Positions 27,514 to 36,953 of a DNA stretch of 64,000 nt are shown one piece after another. The stretch spans positions 1,724,501 through 1,788,500 of the forward strand of contig NZ_CP016353.1 in NCBI RefSeq assembly GCF_002240355.1, in the 5' to 3' direction. The notes beneath the pieces are model-generated. The model saw nothing but the letters and a program-made list of their open reading frames with translations. It was not told where the DNA came from and did not search any database. Every line of letters starts with the position of its first letter. The stretch's first letter is position 1. Made by a program: the position numbers and the translations under genes. Source of the stretch: Prauserella marina (lineage in GTDB: Bacteria; Actinomycetota; Actinomycetes; Mycobacteriales; Pseudonocardiaceae).

Positions 27514-28236
27514 GTGACCGTGCTGGTGATCTCTGGAACGGGGACCGGCGTCGGCAAGACAGTGGTGACCGCGGCCATCGCGGCGCTCGCGCGAGACCGC
27601 GGCCAGAGCGTCGCGGTACTCAAACCGGCACAGACCGGTGTCTCCCAGGATCAACCGGGAGATCTGGCCGATGTGCGCCGCCTTGCCGGTGACGTCGTCA
27701 CCCGCGAAATCCGCCGTTATCCGGACCCGCTCTCGCCCGACGCCGCGGCCCGAAGGCGAGGGCTGCCTCCGGTGACTCCCGCCGAGGTGGCCAAGGCGGC
27801 GAGCGAGCTGCACGACGAGCACGAGCTCGTGCTCGTCGAGGGCGCGGGCGGGCTGCTCGTGCCCTTCGACTCCGGCGGCGGAACGATCGCCGACGTCTCG
27901 TGGTCGCTCGGCGCGCCGGTGCTCATCGTCGCGGAACCGGGCCTGGGCACGATCAACGCGACCGCCCTGACCTCGGAGGTCGCGACCGGGCGTGGCCTCG
28001 ACGTCGTAGGGCTTGTCATCGGGGCGTGGCCGGCGCGGCCAGATCTCGCGGCCAGGTGCAACGTCGCGGATCTGCCGGTCGCCGCGGGCGCGCCGCTGCT
28101 CGGCGTGCTCCCGGACGGGCTCGGTGAGGTGACGATGGCCGAATTCCTCGCCGAGGCGCGGCGTGGCCTTTCCCCGTGGTTCGGCGGCGAGTTCGACTCC
28201 GACTGTTTCACCGGACAGGTTTCGGCGCCGCAGTAG
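27514..28236 (+). CDS. bioD: dethiobiotin synthetase
   Basis: A 240-aa P-loop enzyme closing the ureido ring from diaminopelargonate, CO2 and ATP. Walker A is [10 protein letters not shown], with LKPAQTG and [14 protein letters not shown] at 27514 gives [12 protein letters not shown], the normal start; the longer in-frame region lies inside the SulP gene. It uses CO2 directly, a plausible link to the adjoining SulP-carbonic anhydrase. Confidence 0.95.
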   Translation: MTVLVISGTGTGVGKTVVTAAIAALARDRGQSVAVLKPAQTGVSQDQPGDLADVRRLAGDVVTREIRRYPDPLSPDAAARRRGLPPVTPAEVAKAASELHDEHELVLVEGAGGLLVPFDSGGGTIADVSWSLGAPVLIVAEPGLGTINATALTSEVATGRGLDVVGLVIGAWPARPDLAARCNVADLPVAAGAPLLGVLPDGLGEVTMAEFLAEARRGLSPWFGGEFDSDCFTGQVSAPQ

Positions 28237-28315
28237 CATGTGCCGCGTCGCCGCACCCCGCGCGACAGCAGCACCCGAACAAGCCCCGGATCAGTTCAGC
28301 CCCGAAGGAGATGCC

Positions 28316-29332
28316 GTGCCGGCAGCGACCGCCGATTCGCCGATCATCCCCATCGCCCGCGAGCAGGTGCTCGAACGCGGTGCCGGGCTGGAGGAAGACC
28401 AGATTCTCTCCGTCCTGCGGCTGCCGGACGAGCACCTGCCGGAACTGCTCGCACTCGCTCACGAGGTGCGGTTGCGCTGGTGTGGTCCGGAGGTCGAGGT
28501 CGAGGGCATCGTCAGCGTCAAGACCGGCGGCTGCCCCGAGGACTGTCACTTCTGTTCGCAATCCGGACGATTTCCCACCCCGGTCCGGTCGGCCTGGCTC
28601 GACATCCCCGGGCTCGTGAAAGCCGCGGCGGAAACGGCCGCCACCGGAGCCACCGAATTCTGCATCGTCGCCGCGGTGCGTGGCCCCGACGAGCGGCTGC
28701 TGTCCCAGGTGCGGGCAGGCATCACCGCGATCCGCGAATCCGGCAACGACATCCAGATCGCCTGTTCACTGGGGATGCTGACGCCCGAACAGGTCGGCGA
28801 ACTCGTCGACATGGGCGTGCACCGCTACAACCACAACCTGGAAACGGCGCGCTCGCATTTCCCGAACGTGGTCACGACACATTCCTGGGAGGAGCGCAGG
28901 GAAACGCTCGCTCTCGTCAAGGACGCGGGCATGGAGGTCTGCTGCGGCGGCATTCTCGGCATGGGCGAAACCGCCGAGCAGCGCGCGGAGTTCGCGGCTC
29001 AGCTCGCCGAGCTCGATCCGCACGAGGTTCCGCTCAACTTCCTGATCCCGCAGCCGGGGACGCCGTACGAGTCCTACGAACTCGTCGAGGGCAAGGACGC
29101 GTTGCGGATCGTCGCGGCGTTCCGGCTCGCGATGCCACGCACGATGCTGCGATTCGCGGGAGGAAGGGAACTGACCCTCGGCGATCTCGGTGCGGAGCAC
29201 GGCATGCTCGGCGGCGTCAACGCGATCATCGTCGGCAACTACCTGACCAATCTCGGCCGCTCCGCCGAGGCCGACCTCGACATGCTGCGGGAGTTGCGCA
29301 TGCCGATCAAGGCGCTCAGCGAGACCCTGTGA
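28316..29332 (+). CDS. bioB: biotin synthase
   Basis: A 338-aa radical SAM enzyme converting dethiobiotin to biotin. The [4Fe-4S]-SAM motif is Cys73-x3-Cys77-x2-Cys80 in [12 protein letters not shown]. Further cysteines for the second cluster occur in FCIVAAV and IACSLGM. GTG at 28316 has AAGGAG 6 nt upstream; an earlier in-frame ATG at 28238 has no such site. The stop overlaps the bsaP start. Confidence 0.96.
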   Translation: MPAATADSPIIPIAREQVLERGAGLEEDQILSVLRLPDEHLPELLALAHEVRLRWCGPEVEVEGIVSVKTGGCPEDCHFCSQSGRFPTPVRSAWLDIPGLVKAAAETAATGATEFCIVAAVRGPDERLLSQVRAGITAIRESGNDIQIACSLGMLTPEQVGELVDMGVHRYNHNLETARSHFPNVVTTHSWEERRETLALVKDAGMEVCCGGILGMGETAEQRAEFAAQLAELDPHEVPLNFLIPQPGTPYESYELVEGKDALRIVAAFRLAMPRTMLRFAGGRELTLGDLGAEHGMLGGVNAIIVGNYLTNLGRSAEADLDMLRELRMPIKALSETL

Positions 29333-29550
29333 GCGGCCGGTTCTGTGTCCACTGCGGAGGATCGGAGGACCCGGAGCAAGGCGGCGGAAACCACGTCGCG
29401 TGCCACAATCCGCGCACCGCGCTCGAACCTCCCCGCTACTGCGCTCAGTGCGCGCGCAGGATGATCGTCCAAGTGACTCCCTCGGGCTGGAGCGCGCGCT
29501 GTAGCAGGCACGGCGAATCCACCTCGGCGGGCGTGACGCCGACCGGCTAG
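29329..29550 (+). CDS. bsaP: biotin synthase auxiliary protein
   Basis: A 73-aa cysteine-rich protein beginning [11 protein letters not shown], with CxxC pairs at both ends (CVHC near residue 6, CAQC near residue 40) plus two single cysteines. It starts at a GTG overlapping the bioB stop by 4 bp, so the two are co-translated. Small Cys-rich proteins downstream of bioB in mycobacteria and relatives have been reported to be needed for BioB activity (BsaP). Assignment rests on size, cysteine pattern and position. Confidence 0.85.
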   Translation: MSGRFCVHCGGSEDPEQGGGNHVACHNPRTALEPPRYCAQCARRMIVQVTPSGWSARCSRHGESTSAGVTPTG

Positions 29551-29593
29551 GCTCCCCCGCAAGCAGGGGGCGAATGGCAGAGGGAGGCCGGGA

Positions 29594-30172
29594 TTGCCGG
29601 AGCAGCAGGCGGAGACCCCTTCGTTCGCGCAGGCGTGGGCGGAGGCGCGCGAGGTCCGGCCGAAGGTGGTCGTCAAGGCCGACCTGGTACCCGCGATCAG
29701 CGTGCTGTCGATGGTCGGTCTGCTGGGGATCCCGCTCGGCTGGATCTGGTCGAGGCTGGCGCCGACCCAGCGCATGCGTGTGGTGTCGGCGGAAGGCGAC
29801 CCCATCGCGCTGCAACTGGAGAGCTGGCACCGCTTCGACGCGCTGGCGATCTTCGCCCTGATGGGGCTGGCGACCGGGCTCGTCGTCGGTGTCGCCGTGT
29901 GGTTCCTGAGGGAACGCAGGGGACCCGTCGTCCTGCTCGCGGCCGTCGGTGGTTCGCTGCTGGCCGCGTGGCTGGGGATGCGTATGGGCATCGCGTTCGC
30001 CGACAGTCTCCACGCGGTGACGGGCACGCCGAATGTCGGTGACATCGTCGAGAAGGCGCCCGTGCTGGAATCGGGCTGGGTGGTCATCGCCCAGCCGTTG
30101 ACGGTCGCGCTCGCCTACGGGGTTCTGGCCACCTGGAACAGCAGGGACGATCTCGGCCGCAGGCTCGGCTGA
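29594..30172 (+). CDS. DUF2567 membrane protein
   Basis: A 192-aa protein with four hydrophobic segments (about residues 28-50, 78-100, 105-125, 150-172). It follows bsaP, the place held by the DUF2567 protein (Rv1591 type) in mycobacterial biotin loci. TTG start at 29594 with GGGAGG 7 nt upstream. No motif indicates function; a role linked to biotin is only suggested by context. Confidence 0.82.
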   Translation: MPEQQAETPSFAQAWAEAREVRPKVVVKADLVPAISVLSMVGLLGIPLGWIWSRLAPTQRMRVVSAEGDPIALQLESWHRFDALAIFALMGLATGLVVGVAVWFLRERRGPVVLLAAVGGSLLAAWLGMRMGIAFADSLHAVTGTPNVGDIVEKAPVLESGWVVIAQPLTVALAYGVLATWNSRDDLGRRLG

Positions 30173-30182
30173 CGTCCTTCGT

Positions 30183-30536
30183 TCAGCCGCCCGCCGTTTG
30201 CGCGAGGTGCGCGGTGAGCCGCTCCCTCGTGTCGTGCAGGGCTTCGAGCCGTTCGGTCACCGAGTCGAGGCGCTGCCGGTACAGTTCGATCGCCTCGGCG
30301 CATACTGGACCGTGGGAAAGGTCTTTGGCGAGGCAGCCCGCGAGTTCCCTGATCTCGGCAATGGAAAGCCCGGTGCCCAGCAGCTGCCGGATGTTGTGCA
30401 CCGTGAGGACGGCGTCGTCGTCGTAGTCACGGTATCCGTTGCCCTCGCGCCGCGCGCTGAGCAGACCTTCCTGCTCGTAGTAACGCAAGGCGCGTTTCGT
30501 GGCTCCCGTCCGCTCCGCGAGTTCTCCGATGTGCAT
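30183..30536 (-). CDS. MerR-family regulator
   Basis: A 117-aa regulator with the MerR winged helix (MHIGELAERTGATKRALRYYEQEGLL) and a dimerisation helix. There are no metal cysteines at the C-terminus except a single Cys, so a metal inducer is not suggested. It lies 43 bp downstream of the MFS gene on the same strand; a 22-bp palindrome at the MFS promoter is a likely target. Confidence 0.9.
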   Translation of the reverse strand: MHIGELAERTGATKRALRYYEQEGLLSARREGNGYRDYDDDAVLTVHNIRQLLGTGLSIAEIRELAGCLAKDLSHGPVCAEAIELYRQRLDSVTERLEALHDTRERLTAHLAQTAGG

Positions 30537-30579
30537 GGCTGCCGTCCCGTCCCCGGTGTGTGCCGATCCGGTGCCCAGG

Positions 30580-31791
30580 TTATGCCGCTCGTGCGGTCGC
30601 CGGGTACCTGGCGATCGAAGCGGTGAGCAATCCGACGGTCAGTACCCCGAACACCGTGGCAGCCAGTACTACCCCGCCGCCGCCGTGGTGTGGCAGCACG
30701 AGCCCGCCGATTCCTCCGCCGAGCGCGATGCCGAGGTACAGCCCGCTGGTGTTCAGCGCGACCGCTTCGGTGCCCGCGCCCGGCGCCAGTGCGAGCAGGC
30801 GCGCGTTCATCGGCGGGTTGAACGCCCAGCCCGCGAATCCCCACAGCGCGAATGCCGCCGCGGTCAGGGGGAGCGGCGCGTTCCCCTGCCACGCGAATCC
30901 GAAGGCCGTGAGCGCCGCGGAAGCGGCGACCTGCCCTTTCAGCCCGAGCAACAGTGTCCGGTCGGCGCCCCATCTGTCGGTGAGCCGCCCGCCGACGGCG
31001 GTGCCGACGGCACCCGCGATCCCCGTGACGCCGATGAGGATCGCGAGCGTGCCGCTGCCCGCTCCGGAGAGGTCGCGCACGATCGGGGCGATGTAGGTGT
31101 AGGTCATGAGCCCGCCGATTCCGCCGAGCGTGGTTCCCGCGACGCCGATCAGCACCGGTGTACTACCCAGCAGCCGCAGCCGGTCGCGCAGTGGCACCGG
31201 ATCGGCTGTTCCTTGGTCGCGCAGCCCCGTCGACGCGATCGCGATGGCGGCGACGCCGAGCGCGGCGACGAGCAGGAAGCTGCCCCGCCAGCTCCATTGC
31301 GTCCCGATCCAGGTCCCCGCGGGCACTCCTGCGACAAGTGCCATGGTGAGTCCAGCCGCGACCAGACCGATGTTGCGGCCGACGCGGTGCGCGGGGGACA
31401 TGCTCGCGGCGAGTGCGAACGCGACCGGCGTGACGGTTGCCGCCGCGACCGCCGCGACGATCCTGAGGACCATCAGCACGACGAACGACGGCGCGAAGGC
31501 CGCGGCGACATTGGCGGCGGTGAAGACGAAAAGCGCGCCGCAAAACAGGATTCGCCGGGGAAGTCTCGCCGTCAGCGTCGCGAGAACGGGGGCGGACACC
31601 GCGTACACAATGGAGAACACGGAAACGAGCTGGCCCGCCGATGCCTCGCCGACATCGAGGTCGTTCGCGATCCGCGGCAGCACGCCCGCGATCACGAAAT
31701 CGTCGGTACCCACGGCGAAAGTGGCGATCAGCAGGCACAGCAGCCAGCCGGGAAACCGGCCTGCCGAGCGTTGGGTGGTGTCGGTCAGCAC
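30580..31791 (-). CDS. MFS exporter (AraJ/PucG-like)
   Basis: About 403 aa, twelve predicted helices. The N-terminal motif FAVGTDDFVIAGVLPRIANDL is typical of DHA1-type sugar or drug efflux proteins; the loop 2-3 motif ATLTARLPRR is present. GTG at 31791 is chosen because it fits the promoter geometry of a leaderless mRNA; in-frame sequence upstream contains the palindromic operator. It is probably regulated by the MerR encoded downstream. Confidence 0.85.
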   Translation of the reverse strand: MLTDTTQRSAGRFPGWLLCLLIATFAVGTDDFVIAGVLPRIANDLDVGEASAGQLVSVFSIVYAVSAPVLATLTARLPRRILFCGALFVFTAANVAAAFAPSFVVLMVLRIVAAVAAATVTPVAFALAASMSPAHRVGRNIGLVAAGLTMALVAGVPAGTWIGTQWSWRGSFLLVAALGVAAIAIASTGLRDQGTADPVPLRDRLRLLGSTPVLIGVAGTTLGGIGGLMTYTYIAPIVRDLSGAGSGTLAILIGVTGIAGAVGTAVGGRLTDRWGADRTLLLGLKGQVAASAALTAFGFAWQGNAPLPLTAAAFALWGFAGWAFNPPMNARLLALAPGAGTEAVALNTSGLYLGIALGGGIGGLVLPHHGGGGVVLAATVFGVLTVGLLTASIARYPATARAA

Positions 31792-31798
31792 GCCGGGA

Positions 31799-31830
31799 AG
31801 GTAGAACCTTGACCCATGCGGAAGGGTCAA
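31799..31830 (-). promoter_or_regulatory. MerR-type operator/promoter of the MFS gene
   Basis: Palindrome TTGACCC-N8-GGGTCAA at 31809-31830. On the minus strand it starts with the -35 hexamer TTGACC (31830-31825); a -10-like TTCTAC follows 18 bp later (31806-31801). The dyad within the spacer is the usual MerR layout. The start point would fall near the GTG at 31791. Confidence 0.65.
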
Positions 31831-31842
31831 CCGGAAGGTGAC

Positions 31843-32559
31843 TCAGTTCATGCTCGGCGCCGCCGGAGCGTCGACGTCGGTGAAGGGCACCGGCACCGCG
31901 TGCAGCTTCGAAAGGAAGCCCGCCTCCCTGTTGAGCAGTCTGCACACGGTGCGGAGACGGCGCAGCGGATGACGTTCCTCGAGCAGGGCTTGCCTGTCGT
32001 CTATCGGCAGCAGGCAGTCGCCTGCCAGCAGGTAGGCCAGCTCGCGCAGGTCGGTGTCCGGCGCGGGGGACTGCCAGCCGTCCCTTTCCCATGCCGAGGC
32101 GCAGTAGCGGTGGTGCGCGGCTCGCGCGATGTCCCCGAGCCGCGCGGCCAGGTCGGGCTTCGCCGAAGGCATCGGAGTGTCGTCGAGCCAGGACACCTTG
32201 GCCATCAGGTACGGCGCCGATCGTGTTTCGATGTCGAGCAGCCGGAACCTGCGGGTTCCGGTCGTGACGATGTCGAACCGGCCGTCCGGCAGTCCTTTGG
32301 CCTCCCGCAGCAGCGCGCCGCAGCCGATGGCGTGCACGTGGTCGAGGTTGTCCACCTCGCGGATCAGCGATGTGCGGATGGCCACGACCCCGAAGAGCGG
32401 TTCGGGGAATCGCTCGCCGGTCAGGTCGGCGGTGAGCTGGCGGTATCGCGGCTCGAAGATGTGCAGCGGCAGGTGCGCGCCTGGCAAGAGCACGGTGTGC
32501 AACGGGAACAACGGCAACATCCGTTCCGTCGCCCCGGAATCCGCACGCTCCGGTGTCAT
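31843..32559 (-). CDS. LON substrate-binding domain protein
   Basis: About 238 aa and made only of the N-terminal LON domain (MLPLFPLHTVLLPGAHLPLHIFEPRY) plus a short helical tail; no ATPase or protease parts. Such stand-alone proteins may act as adaptors or substrate-binding factors. ATG at 32559 is supported by GAGG 11 nt upstream. It is 13 bp downstream of nrtR and probably co-transcribed with it. Confidence 0.88.
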   Translation of the reverse strand: MTPERADSGATERMLPLFPLHTVLLPGAHLPLHIFEPRYRQLTADLTGERFPEPLFGVVAIRTSLIREVDNLDHVHAIGCGALLREAKGLPDGRFDIVTTGTRRFRLLDIETRSAPYLMAKVSWLDDTPMPSAKPDLAARLGDIARAAHHRYCASAWERDGWQSPAPDTDLRELAYLLAGDCLLPIDDRQALLEERHPLRRLRTVCRLLNREAGFLSKLHAVPVPFTDVDAPAAPSMN

Positions 32560-32572
32560 GTCGGCCACGACC

Positions 32573-33319
32573 TCACGTTACGGCGTCGCGGGCCTGCCCG
32601 CGCGTCCGCGACCGTGGCGCACGGCTGGGCGACGGCGGCTTGAACACGGCGAACGGGTCGGTGACCTGCATGTCGTCGTGCGCGAACGAGTAAAGGGCAG
32701 CCGGACGCCCGCCAGCCCTTCCCGACGGCGCGGTACTGCCGGTGGGCACGAGCAGCCCCCTCCGGGACAGCACGCGTTGCAGATTGGTCGCCGACACCGA
32801 GTAACCGAGCGCCGCCGAGTACAGCTCGCGCAGCGACGAGACGGTGAATTCCCGTGGTGCCAGCGCGAATCCGAGGTTGGTGTAGCTGAGTTTCGCGCGC
32901 AGCCGGTCGCGGGCGCGCAACACGATCGCCTCGTGGTCGAACGCGGTGCGGGGCAGGTCGTCCACGGGGTGCCACGCCGTGTCCTCCGGCACCTCGGGAT
33001 CGACGTCGGATGGCACGAGCCCGAGGAACGCGGTCGCGACGACCCGAGGGCCGGGGACCCGGTAGGGCGCGCTGAAAACGGCAAGTTGCTCGACGTGCGT
33101 CAGTTGCTTCACGTCGACCTTCTCGGCGAGCTGGCGGCGGATCGACTGTTCGACGTCCTCGTCTGGTCGCAGTCTGCCTCCGGGAAGTGACCACCTTCCG
33201 ACGTGCGGATCGAGCGCCCGCCGCCACAGCAGTACGCGCAGTGTGGCGCAACGCACCTGCAATACCGCCGCGAGAACCTCGTGTGCCAGGGGGGTGGTGC
33301 TGTTAATATGAGACCGCAC
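32573..33319 (-). CDS. nrtR: NrtR-type Nudix regulator of NAD synthesis
   Basis: A 248-aa protein. The N-terminal 150 residues are a Nudix domain, with a degenerate box around [27 protein letters not shown]; the C-terminal part is a winged helix ([31 protein letters not shown]). NrtR repressors bind DNA upstream of NAD genes and respond to ADP-ribose-type ligands. It is divergent from nadABC. GTG at 33319 lies 8 nt from a perfect -10 TATAAT, so the mRNA looks leaderless. Confidence 0.88.
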   Translation of the reverse strand: MRSHINSTTPLAHEVLAAVLQVRCATLRVLLWRRALDPHVGRWSLPGGRLRPDEDVEQSIRRQLAEKVDVKQLTHVEQLAVFSAPYRVPGPRVVATAFLGLVPSDVDPEVPEDTAWHPVDDLPRTAFDHEAIVLRARDRLRAKLSYTNLGFALAPREFTVSSLRELYSAALGYSVSATNLQRVLSRRGLLVPTGSTAPSGRAGGRPAALYSFAHDDMQVTDPFAVFKPPSPSRAPRSRTRGQARDAVT

Positions 33320-33320
33320 G

Positions 33321-33343
33321 GTTTTCGATTATAAGGCGAAAAC
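33321..33343. promoter_or_regulatory. NrtR operator with the nrtR -10 inside
   Basis: Inverted repeat GTTTTCG-N9-CGAAAAC (33321-33343) midway between nrtR and nadA. On the minus strand the spacer contains TATAAT (33333-33328), 8 nt before the nrtR start codon. On the plus strand TATAAG (33330-33335) could serve nadA. One bound repressor would block both directions. Confidence 0.75.
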
Positions 33344-33357
33344 TCTGGAGGCTCAAT

Positions 33358-34365
33358 ATGACTGTGCAAGCCGATGCGCTCGTTCCCTACGGCGGAGTCG
33401 ACGCCGACGCGGCTTGGGCCGACGAGGTTCGCCGGCTCGCCGAGCGGCGCGACGCCGTGGTGCTCGCGCACAACTACCAGCTGCCCGAAATTCAGGAGAT
33501 CGCCCACCACACGGGCGATTCGCTCGCGCTGAGCAGGATCGCGGCCGAGAGTGAGGCCTCGACCATCGTCTTCTGCGGCGTGCACTTCATGGCCGAGACC
33601 GCGAAGATCCTCTCTCCTGACAAGACGGTGCTGATTCCCGACGCGCGCGCGGGCTGCTCGCTCGCCGACTCCATCACGGGTGCGCAGTTGCGGGAGTGGA
33701 AGGCGCAGCATCCCGGCGCGGTCGTGGTGTCCTATGTGAACACCACGGCGGAGGTGAAGGCGGAAACCGACATCTGCTGCACCTCGTCGAACGCGGTCGA
33801 CGTCGTCGCCTCGATACCGGAGGACAGGGACGTGCTGTTCTGTCCGGACCAGTTCCTCGGCGCGCACGTCAAGCGGGAGACCGGAAGGCAGAACCTGCAC
33901 ATCTGGGCAGGAGAATGCCATGTGCACGCCGGGATCAACGGTCCCGAACTGGCCGAGCGCGCTTCGGCCAGCCCCGAGGCCGACCTGTTCATCCACCCCG
34001 AGTGTGGATGCGCGACCTCGGCGCTCTACCTCGCGGGCGAGGGCGCCGTCGCGCCGGAGCGGGTGAAGATCCTTTCCACGGGGGACATGCTGCACGCGGC
34101 GAAGGAGACGAAGGCGGCCTCCGTGCTGGTCGCCACCGAGGTCGGCATGTTGCACCAGCTTCGCAAGGCCGCTCCGGACATCGACTTTCGTGCCGTGAAC
34201 GACAGGGCTTCCTGCCGGTACATGAAGATGATCACCCCGGCCGCGCTGCTGCGGTCCCTGCGCGAGGGTGCCGACGAGGTCGAGGTCGACGAGGAGACGG
34301 CGGCGCGGGCCCGTGCCTCGGTCCGCCGCATGATCGAGATCGGCAAGCCTGGCGGCGGGGAATGA
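33358..34365 (+). CDS. nadA: quinolinate synthase
   Basis: A 335-aa [4Fe-4S] enzyme that condenses iminoaspartate with dihydroxyacetone phosphate to quinolinate. Motifs are [57 protein letters not shown] and [11 protein letters not shown]; conserved cysteines are present. CTGGAGG at 33345-33351 is the ribosome site. It leads the nadA-nadB-nadC operon; the stop overlaps nadB as ATGA. Confidence 0.96.
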   Translation: MTVQADALVPYGGVDADAAWADEVRRLAERRDAVVLAHNYQLPEIQEIAHHTGDSLALSRIAAESEASTIVFCGVHFMAETAKILSPDKTVLIPDARAGCSLADSITGAQLREWKAQHPGAVVVSYVNTTAEVKAETDICCTSSNAVDVVASIPEDRDVLFCPDQFLGAHVKRETGRQNLHIWAGECHVHAGINGPELAERASASPEADLFIHPECGCATSALYLAGEGAVAPERVKILSTGDMLHAAKETKAASVLVATEVGMLHQLRKAAPDIDFRAVNDRASCRYMKMITPAALLRSLREGADEVEVDEETAARARASVRRMIEIGKPGGGE

Positions 34366-35999
34366 GCCAACCGGTTAACGCCTCTGAAGCGAAAACCGGG
34401 TTCGGCTGGGAGGCCGACGCGGATCTGGTTGTGCTCGGCAGCGGCGTCGCCGGATTGACGGCGGCGCTGCGCGCGAAGGCGCTGGGGCTGCGGGTGCTCG
34501 TGGTGACAAAAGGGACGGTCGACGAGGGCAATACCCGGTGGGCGCAGGGTGGTGTCGCCGTCGTGCTCGAAGGCACGGGCGAGACGGACACCGTGGCCGC
34601 TCACGCGGCGGACACCGTGACGGCAGGAGCTGGGCTGTGCGCTACCGACGCCGTCACGGGCATCATCGGTGAGGGGGCCGGTGCGGTCTCCGCGTTGCGT
34701 CGGCTCGGTGCCAGGTTCGACGAGGGGCCATCGGGGCTGGCCAGGACGCGCGAGGGAGGCCACAGCGCGTTCAGGGTGATTCACGCCGGTGGCGACGCGA
34801 CCGGAGCCGAGGTGGAGCGCGCGCTGGTCGCCGAAGCGGGGCTGCGCAGTGTCGCGGTGCTCGAACGGCACGTTGCCGTCGACGCGCTGCGTTCGGCCGA
34901 CGGCGCGGTCGCCGGAGTGAGCGTGCTCGACCCCGATGGCGTCGCCGGAGTGCTGCGAGCGCCCGCTGTTCTGCTCGCGACCGGCGGGTTCGGTCAGCTC
35001 TACCACGCGACGTCGAACCCGGAGATCGCGACGGGCGACGGCGTCGCGCTGGCGTTGCGGGCCGGAGCGACGGTGGCCGACATCGAGTTCGTGCAGTTTC
35101 ATCCCACGGTGCTGTTCACGCCGGGAGCGAGGGGGCGGTGCCCGCTGGTGACCGAGGCCGTGCGCGGCGAGGGCGCCGTGCTGGTCGACGCGACCGGCGC
35201 GCCGGTGATGCGGGGAGTGCATCCGCTGGCGGATCTCGCGCCGAGGGACGTGGTGTCGGCCGCGATCACACGGCATCTCGCTTCGGCCCCCGGCGGCGTC
35301 GACGATCACGTTTTCCTCGACGCGACGGGCATTTCCGGTTTCGCGACGAGGTTTCCCACGGTGCACGCCGCGTGCGCGGGCGCGGGGATCGATCCGGCGC
35401 GGGACGTCATTCCGGTTGCCCCGGCCGCGCATTTCGCGTGCGGCGGGGTGCTGACCGGTACCGATGGGCGCACGTCGGTACCGGGGTTGTACGCGGCCGG
35501 AGAGGTGGCGAGGACCGGGTTGCACGGCGCGAACCGGCTCGCGTCGAACAGCTTGCTCGAAGGGCTTGTCGTCGGAGGAAGGGCGGCCGAGGCCGTCGCC
35601 GAGGATCTGGCTTCCGGCTCGCTCCGGCGTCACGTGGGGGAGACGCCGGAGGAGCGGGTGGTTCCCGTCGCGGAAAGGGATGCCCTGCAACGGTTGATGA
35701 GCCGTTACGTGGCGATCGGCAGGGACGCGGACGGTCTCGCCGCCGCGGGTTCGGTGCTCGATCTTTCGGTCGTGGACCGTCCGTTGTGGACGCAGGAGGC
35801 GGTGGAGGGGGCCGCGCTGACGATGCTGGCGCAGGCGGTGGTCGCCTCGGCCGCGCGGCGGCAGGAGTCACGGGGCTGTCACGTGCGCACTGATTTCCCC
35901 GGTCGTGACGACGAGAATTGGCAGCGAAGCCAGTTGATCCGGTTGAGCCCGTCGGGCCAGCCGGTGCTGGCGGATCCGGGCATTCTGGAGGCCGCGTGA
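34362..35999 (+). CDS. nadB: L-aspartate oxidase
   Basis: A 545-aa FAD protein oxidising aspartate to iminoaspartate. The FAD motif is [15 protein letters not shown], with [35 protein letters not shown] and [17 protein letters not shown] as family hallmarks. It starts at an ATG overlapping nadA. Its last residues ILEAA and stop lie in a duplicated 20-bp stretch shared with the end of a tiny ORF before nadC. Confidence 0.96.
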   Translation: MSQPVNASEAKTGFGWEADADLVVLGSGVAGLTAALRAKALGLRVLVVTKGTVDEGNTRWAQGGVAVVLEGTGETDTVAAHAADTVTAGAGLCATDAVTGIIGEGAGAVSALRRLGARFDEGPSGLARTREGGHSAFRVIHAGGDATGAEVERALVAEAGLRSVAVLERHVAVDALRSADGAVAGVSVLDPDGVAGVLRAPAVLLATGGFGQLYHATSNPEIATGDGVALALRAGATVADIEFVQFHPTVLFTPGARGRCPLVTEAVRGEGAVLVDATGAPVMRGVHPLADLAPRDVVSAAITRHLASAPGGVDDHVFLDATGISGFATRFPTVHAACAGAGIDPARDVIPVAPAAHFACGGVLTGTDGRTSVPGLYAAGEVARTGLHGANRLASNSLLEGLVVGGRAAEAVAEDLASGSLRRHVGETPEERVVPVAERDALQRLMSRYVAIGRDADGLAAAGSVLDLSVVDRPLWTQEAVEGAALTMLAQAVVASAARRQESRGCHVRTDFPGRDDENWQRSQLIRLSPSGQPVLADPGILEAA

Positions 36000-36073
36000 A
36001 CGACAATGGCGGAGCCCCGTTCGCGTGGGCCGACCGGGTGCGGGTGTCCCGCAAGATACTGGAGGCCGCGTGA
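35996..36073 (+). CDS. tiny 25-codon ORF bridging nadB and nadC (tandem duplication)
   Basis: A GTG at 35996 overlaps the nadB stop (GTGA) and opens a 25-residue frame ending in ILEAA-stop, whose TGA again overlaps the nadC GTG (GTGA). The 20-bp string CTGGAGGCCGCGTGAACGAC occurs at 35985-36004 and again at 36059-36078, exactly 74 bp apart. Its C-terminus repeats that of NadB and its start repeats that of NadC (Val-Asn-Asp). It may be a duplication relic that keeps translational coupling. No known function; translation is plausible because the ribosome site GGAGG is copied too. Confidence 0.5.
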   Translation: MNDNGGAPFAWADRVRVSRKILEAA

Positions 36074-36942
36074 ACGACGATGTTTTGGGCATGGCGGGGG
36101 TGCCTGCCGAGGTGCTTCGGCGGGTGGTGACGACCGCGCTCGCCGAGGATCTTGCCTACGGCCCCGACGCGACGACGGACGCGACGGTTCCCGCCGACGC
36201 GATGGCGACCGCGGCGGTGACTCCGCGTGCCGCCGGTGTGGTGTCGGGGATTCCGGCCGCGCTGGCCGTGTTCGACGAGGTTCTCGGCGATGGCTACGAG
36301 GTCGTGCGGTCCGGTCGCGATGGTTCGGTTCCGCGTGCGGGCGAGCCGGTGCTGGTGTTGCGTGGCCCCGTGCGGGGACTGTTGACGGCGGAGCGGACGG
36401 CGCTCAACCTGTTGTGCCATCTGTCAGGGATCGCGACGGCGACGGCGGCGTGGGTCGCCGCTGTCGAGGGGACGGGCGCGGCGATCCGGGATTCGCGCAA
36501 GACCTTGCCGGGACTGCGTTTGTTGCAGAAGTACGCGGTGCGCTGCGGTGGTGGGGTCAATCACCGGATGGGGCTTGGTGACGCGGTTCTGATCAAGGAC
36601 AACCATGTCGTGGCCTCGGGTTCGGTGACGGAGGCGTTGCGGCTGGCGAGGGAGCACGCGGGCGACTTGCCGTGCGAGGTCGAGGTCGACGATCTCGACC
36701 AGTTCGCCGAGGCGCTGCGGGCCGGGGCCGACGAGATTCTGCTTGACAATTTCAGTCCGGCGGATTGCGCGAAGGCCGTGTCGCTGCGGGACGAGCTGTC
36801 GCCGGGCGCGAAGCTGGAATCCTCTGGCGGCCTGCGGCTTGAGAATGCGCGCGCCTACGCGGAGTCCGGTGTGGACTATCTCGCGGTCGGCGGGCTGACG
36901 CATTCCTCGCCCGCGCTCGATCTCGGGATGGACCTGAGCTGA
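36070..36942 (+). CDS. nadC: nicotinate-nucleotide pyrophosphorylase (carboxylating)
   Basis: A 290-aa quinolinate phosphoribosyltransferase. Motifs are RTALNLLCHLSGIAT, RKTLPGLRLLQKYAV, GGGVNHRMGLGD, IKDNHV and EVEVDDL, with the C-terminal AVGGLTHS. GTG at 36070 with GGAGG 5-10 nt upstream. Final step of the three-gene NAD pathway. Confidence 0.96.
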   Translation: MNDDVLGMAGVPAEVLRRVVTTALAEDLAYGPDATTDATVPADAMATAAVTPRAAGVVSGIPAALAVFDEVLGDGYEVVRSGRDGSVPRAGEPVLVLRGPVRGLLTAERTALNLLCHLSGIATATAAWVAAVEGTGAAIRDSRKTLPGLRLLQKYAVRCGGGVNHRMGLGDAVLIKDNHVVASGSVTEALRLAREHAGDLPCEVEVDDLDQFAEALRAGADEILLDNFSPADCAKAVSLRDELSPGAKLESSGGLRLENARAYAESGVDYLAVGGLTHSSPALDLGMDLS

Positions 36943-36953
36943 GGTCGTTTGGA

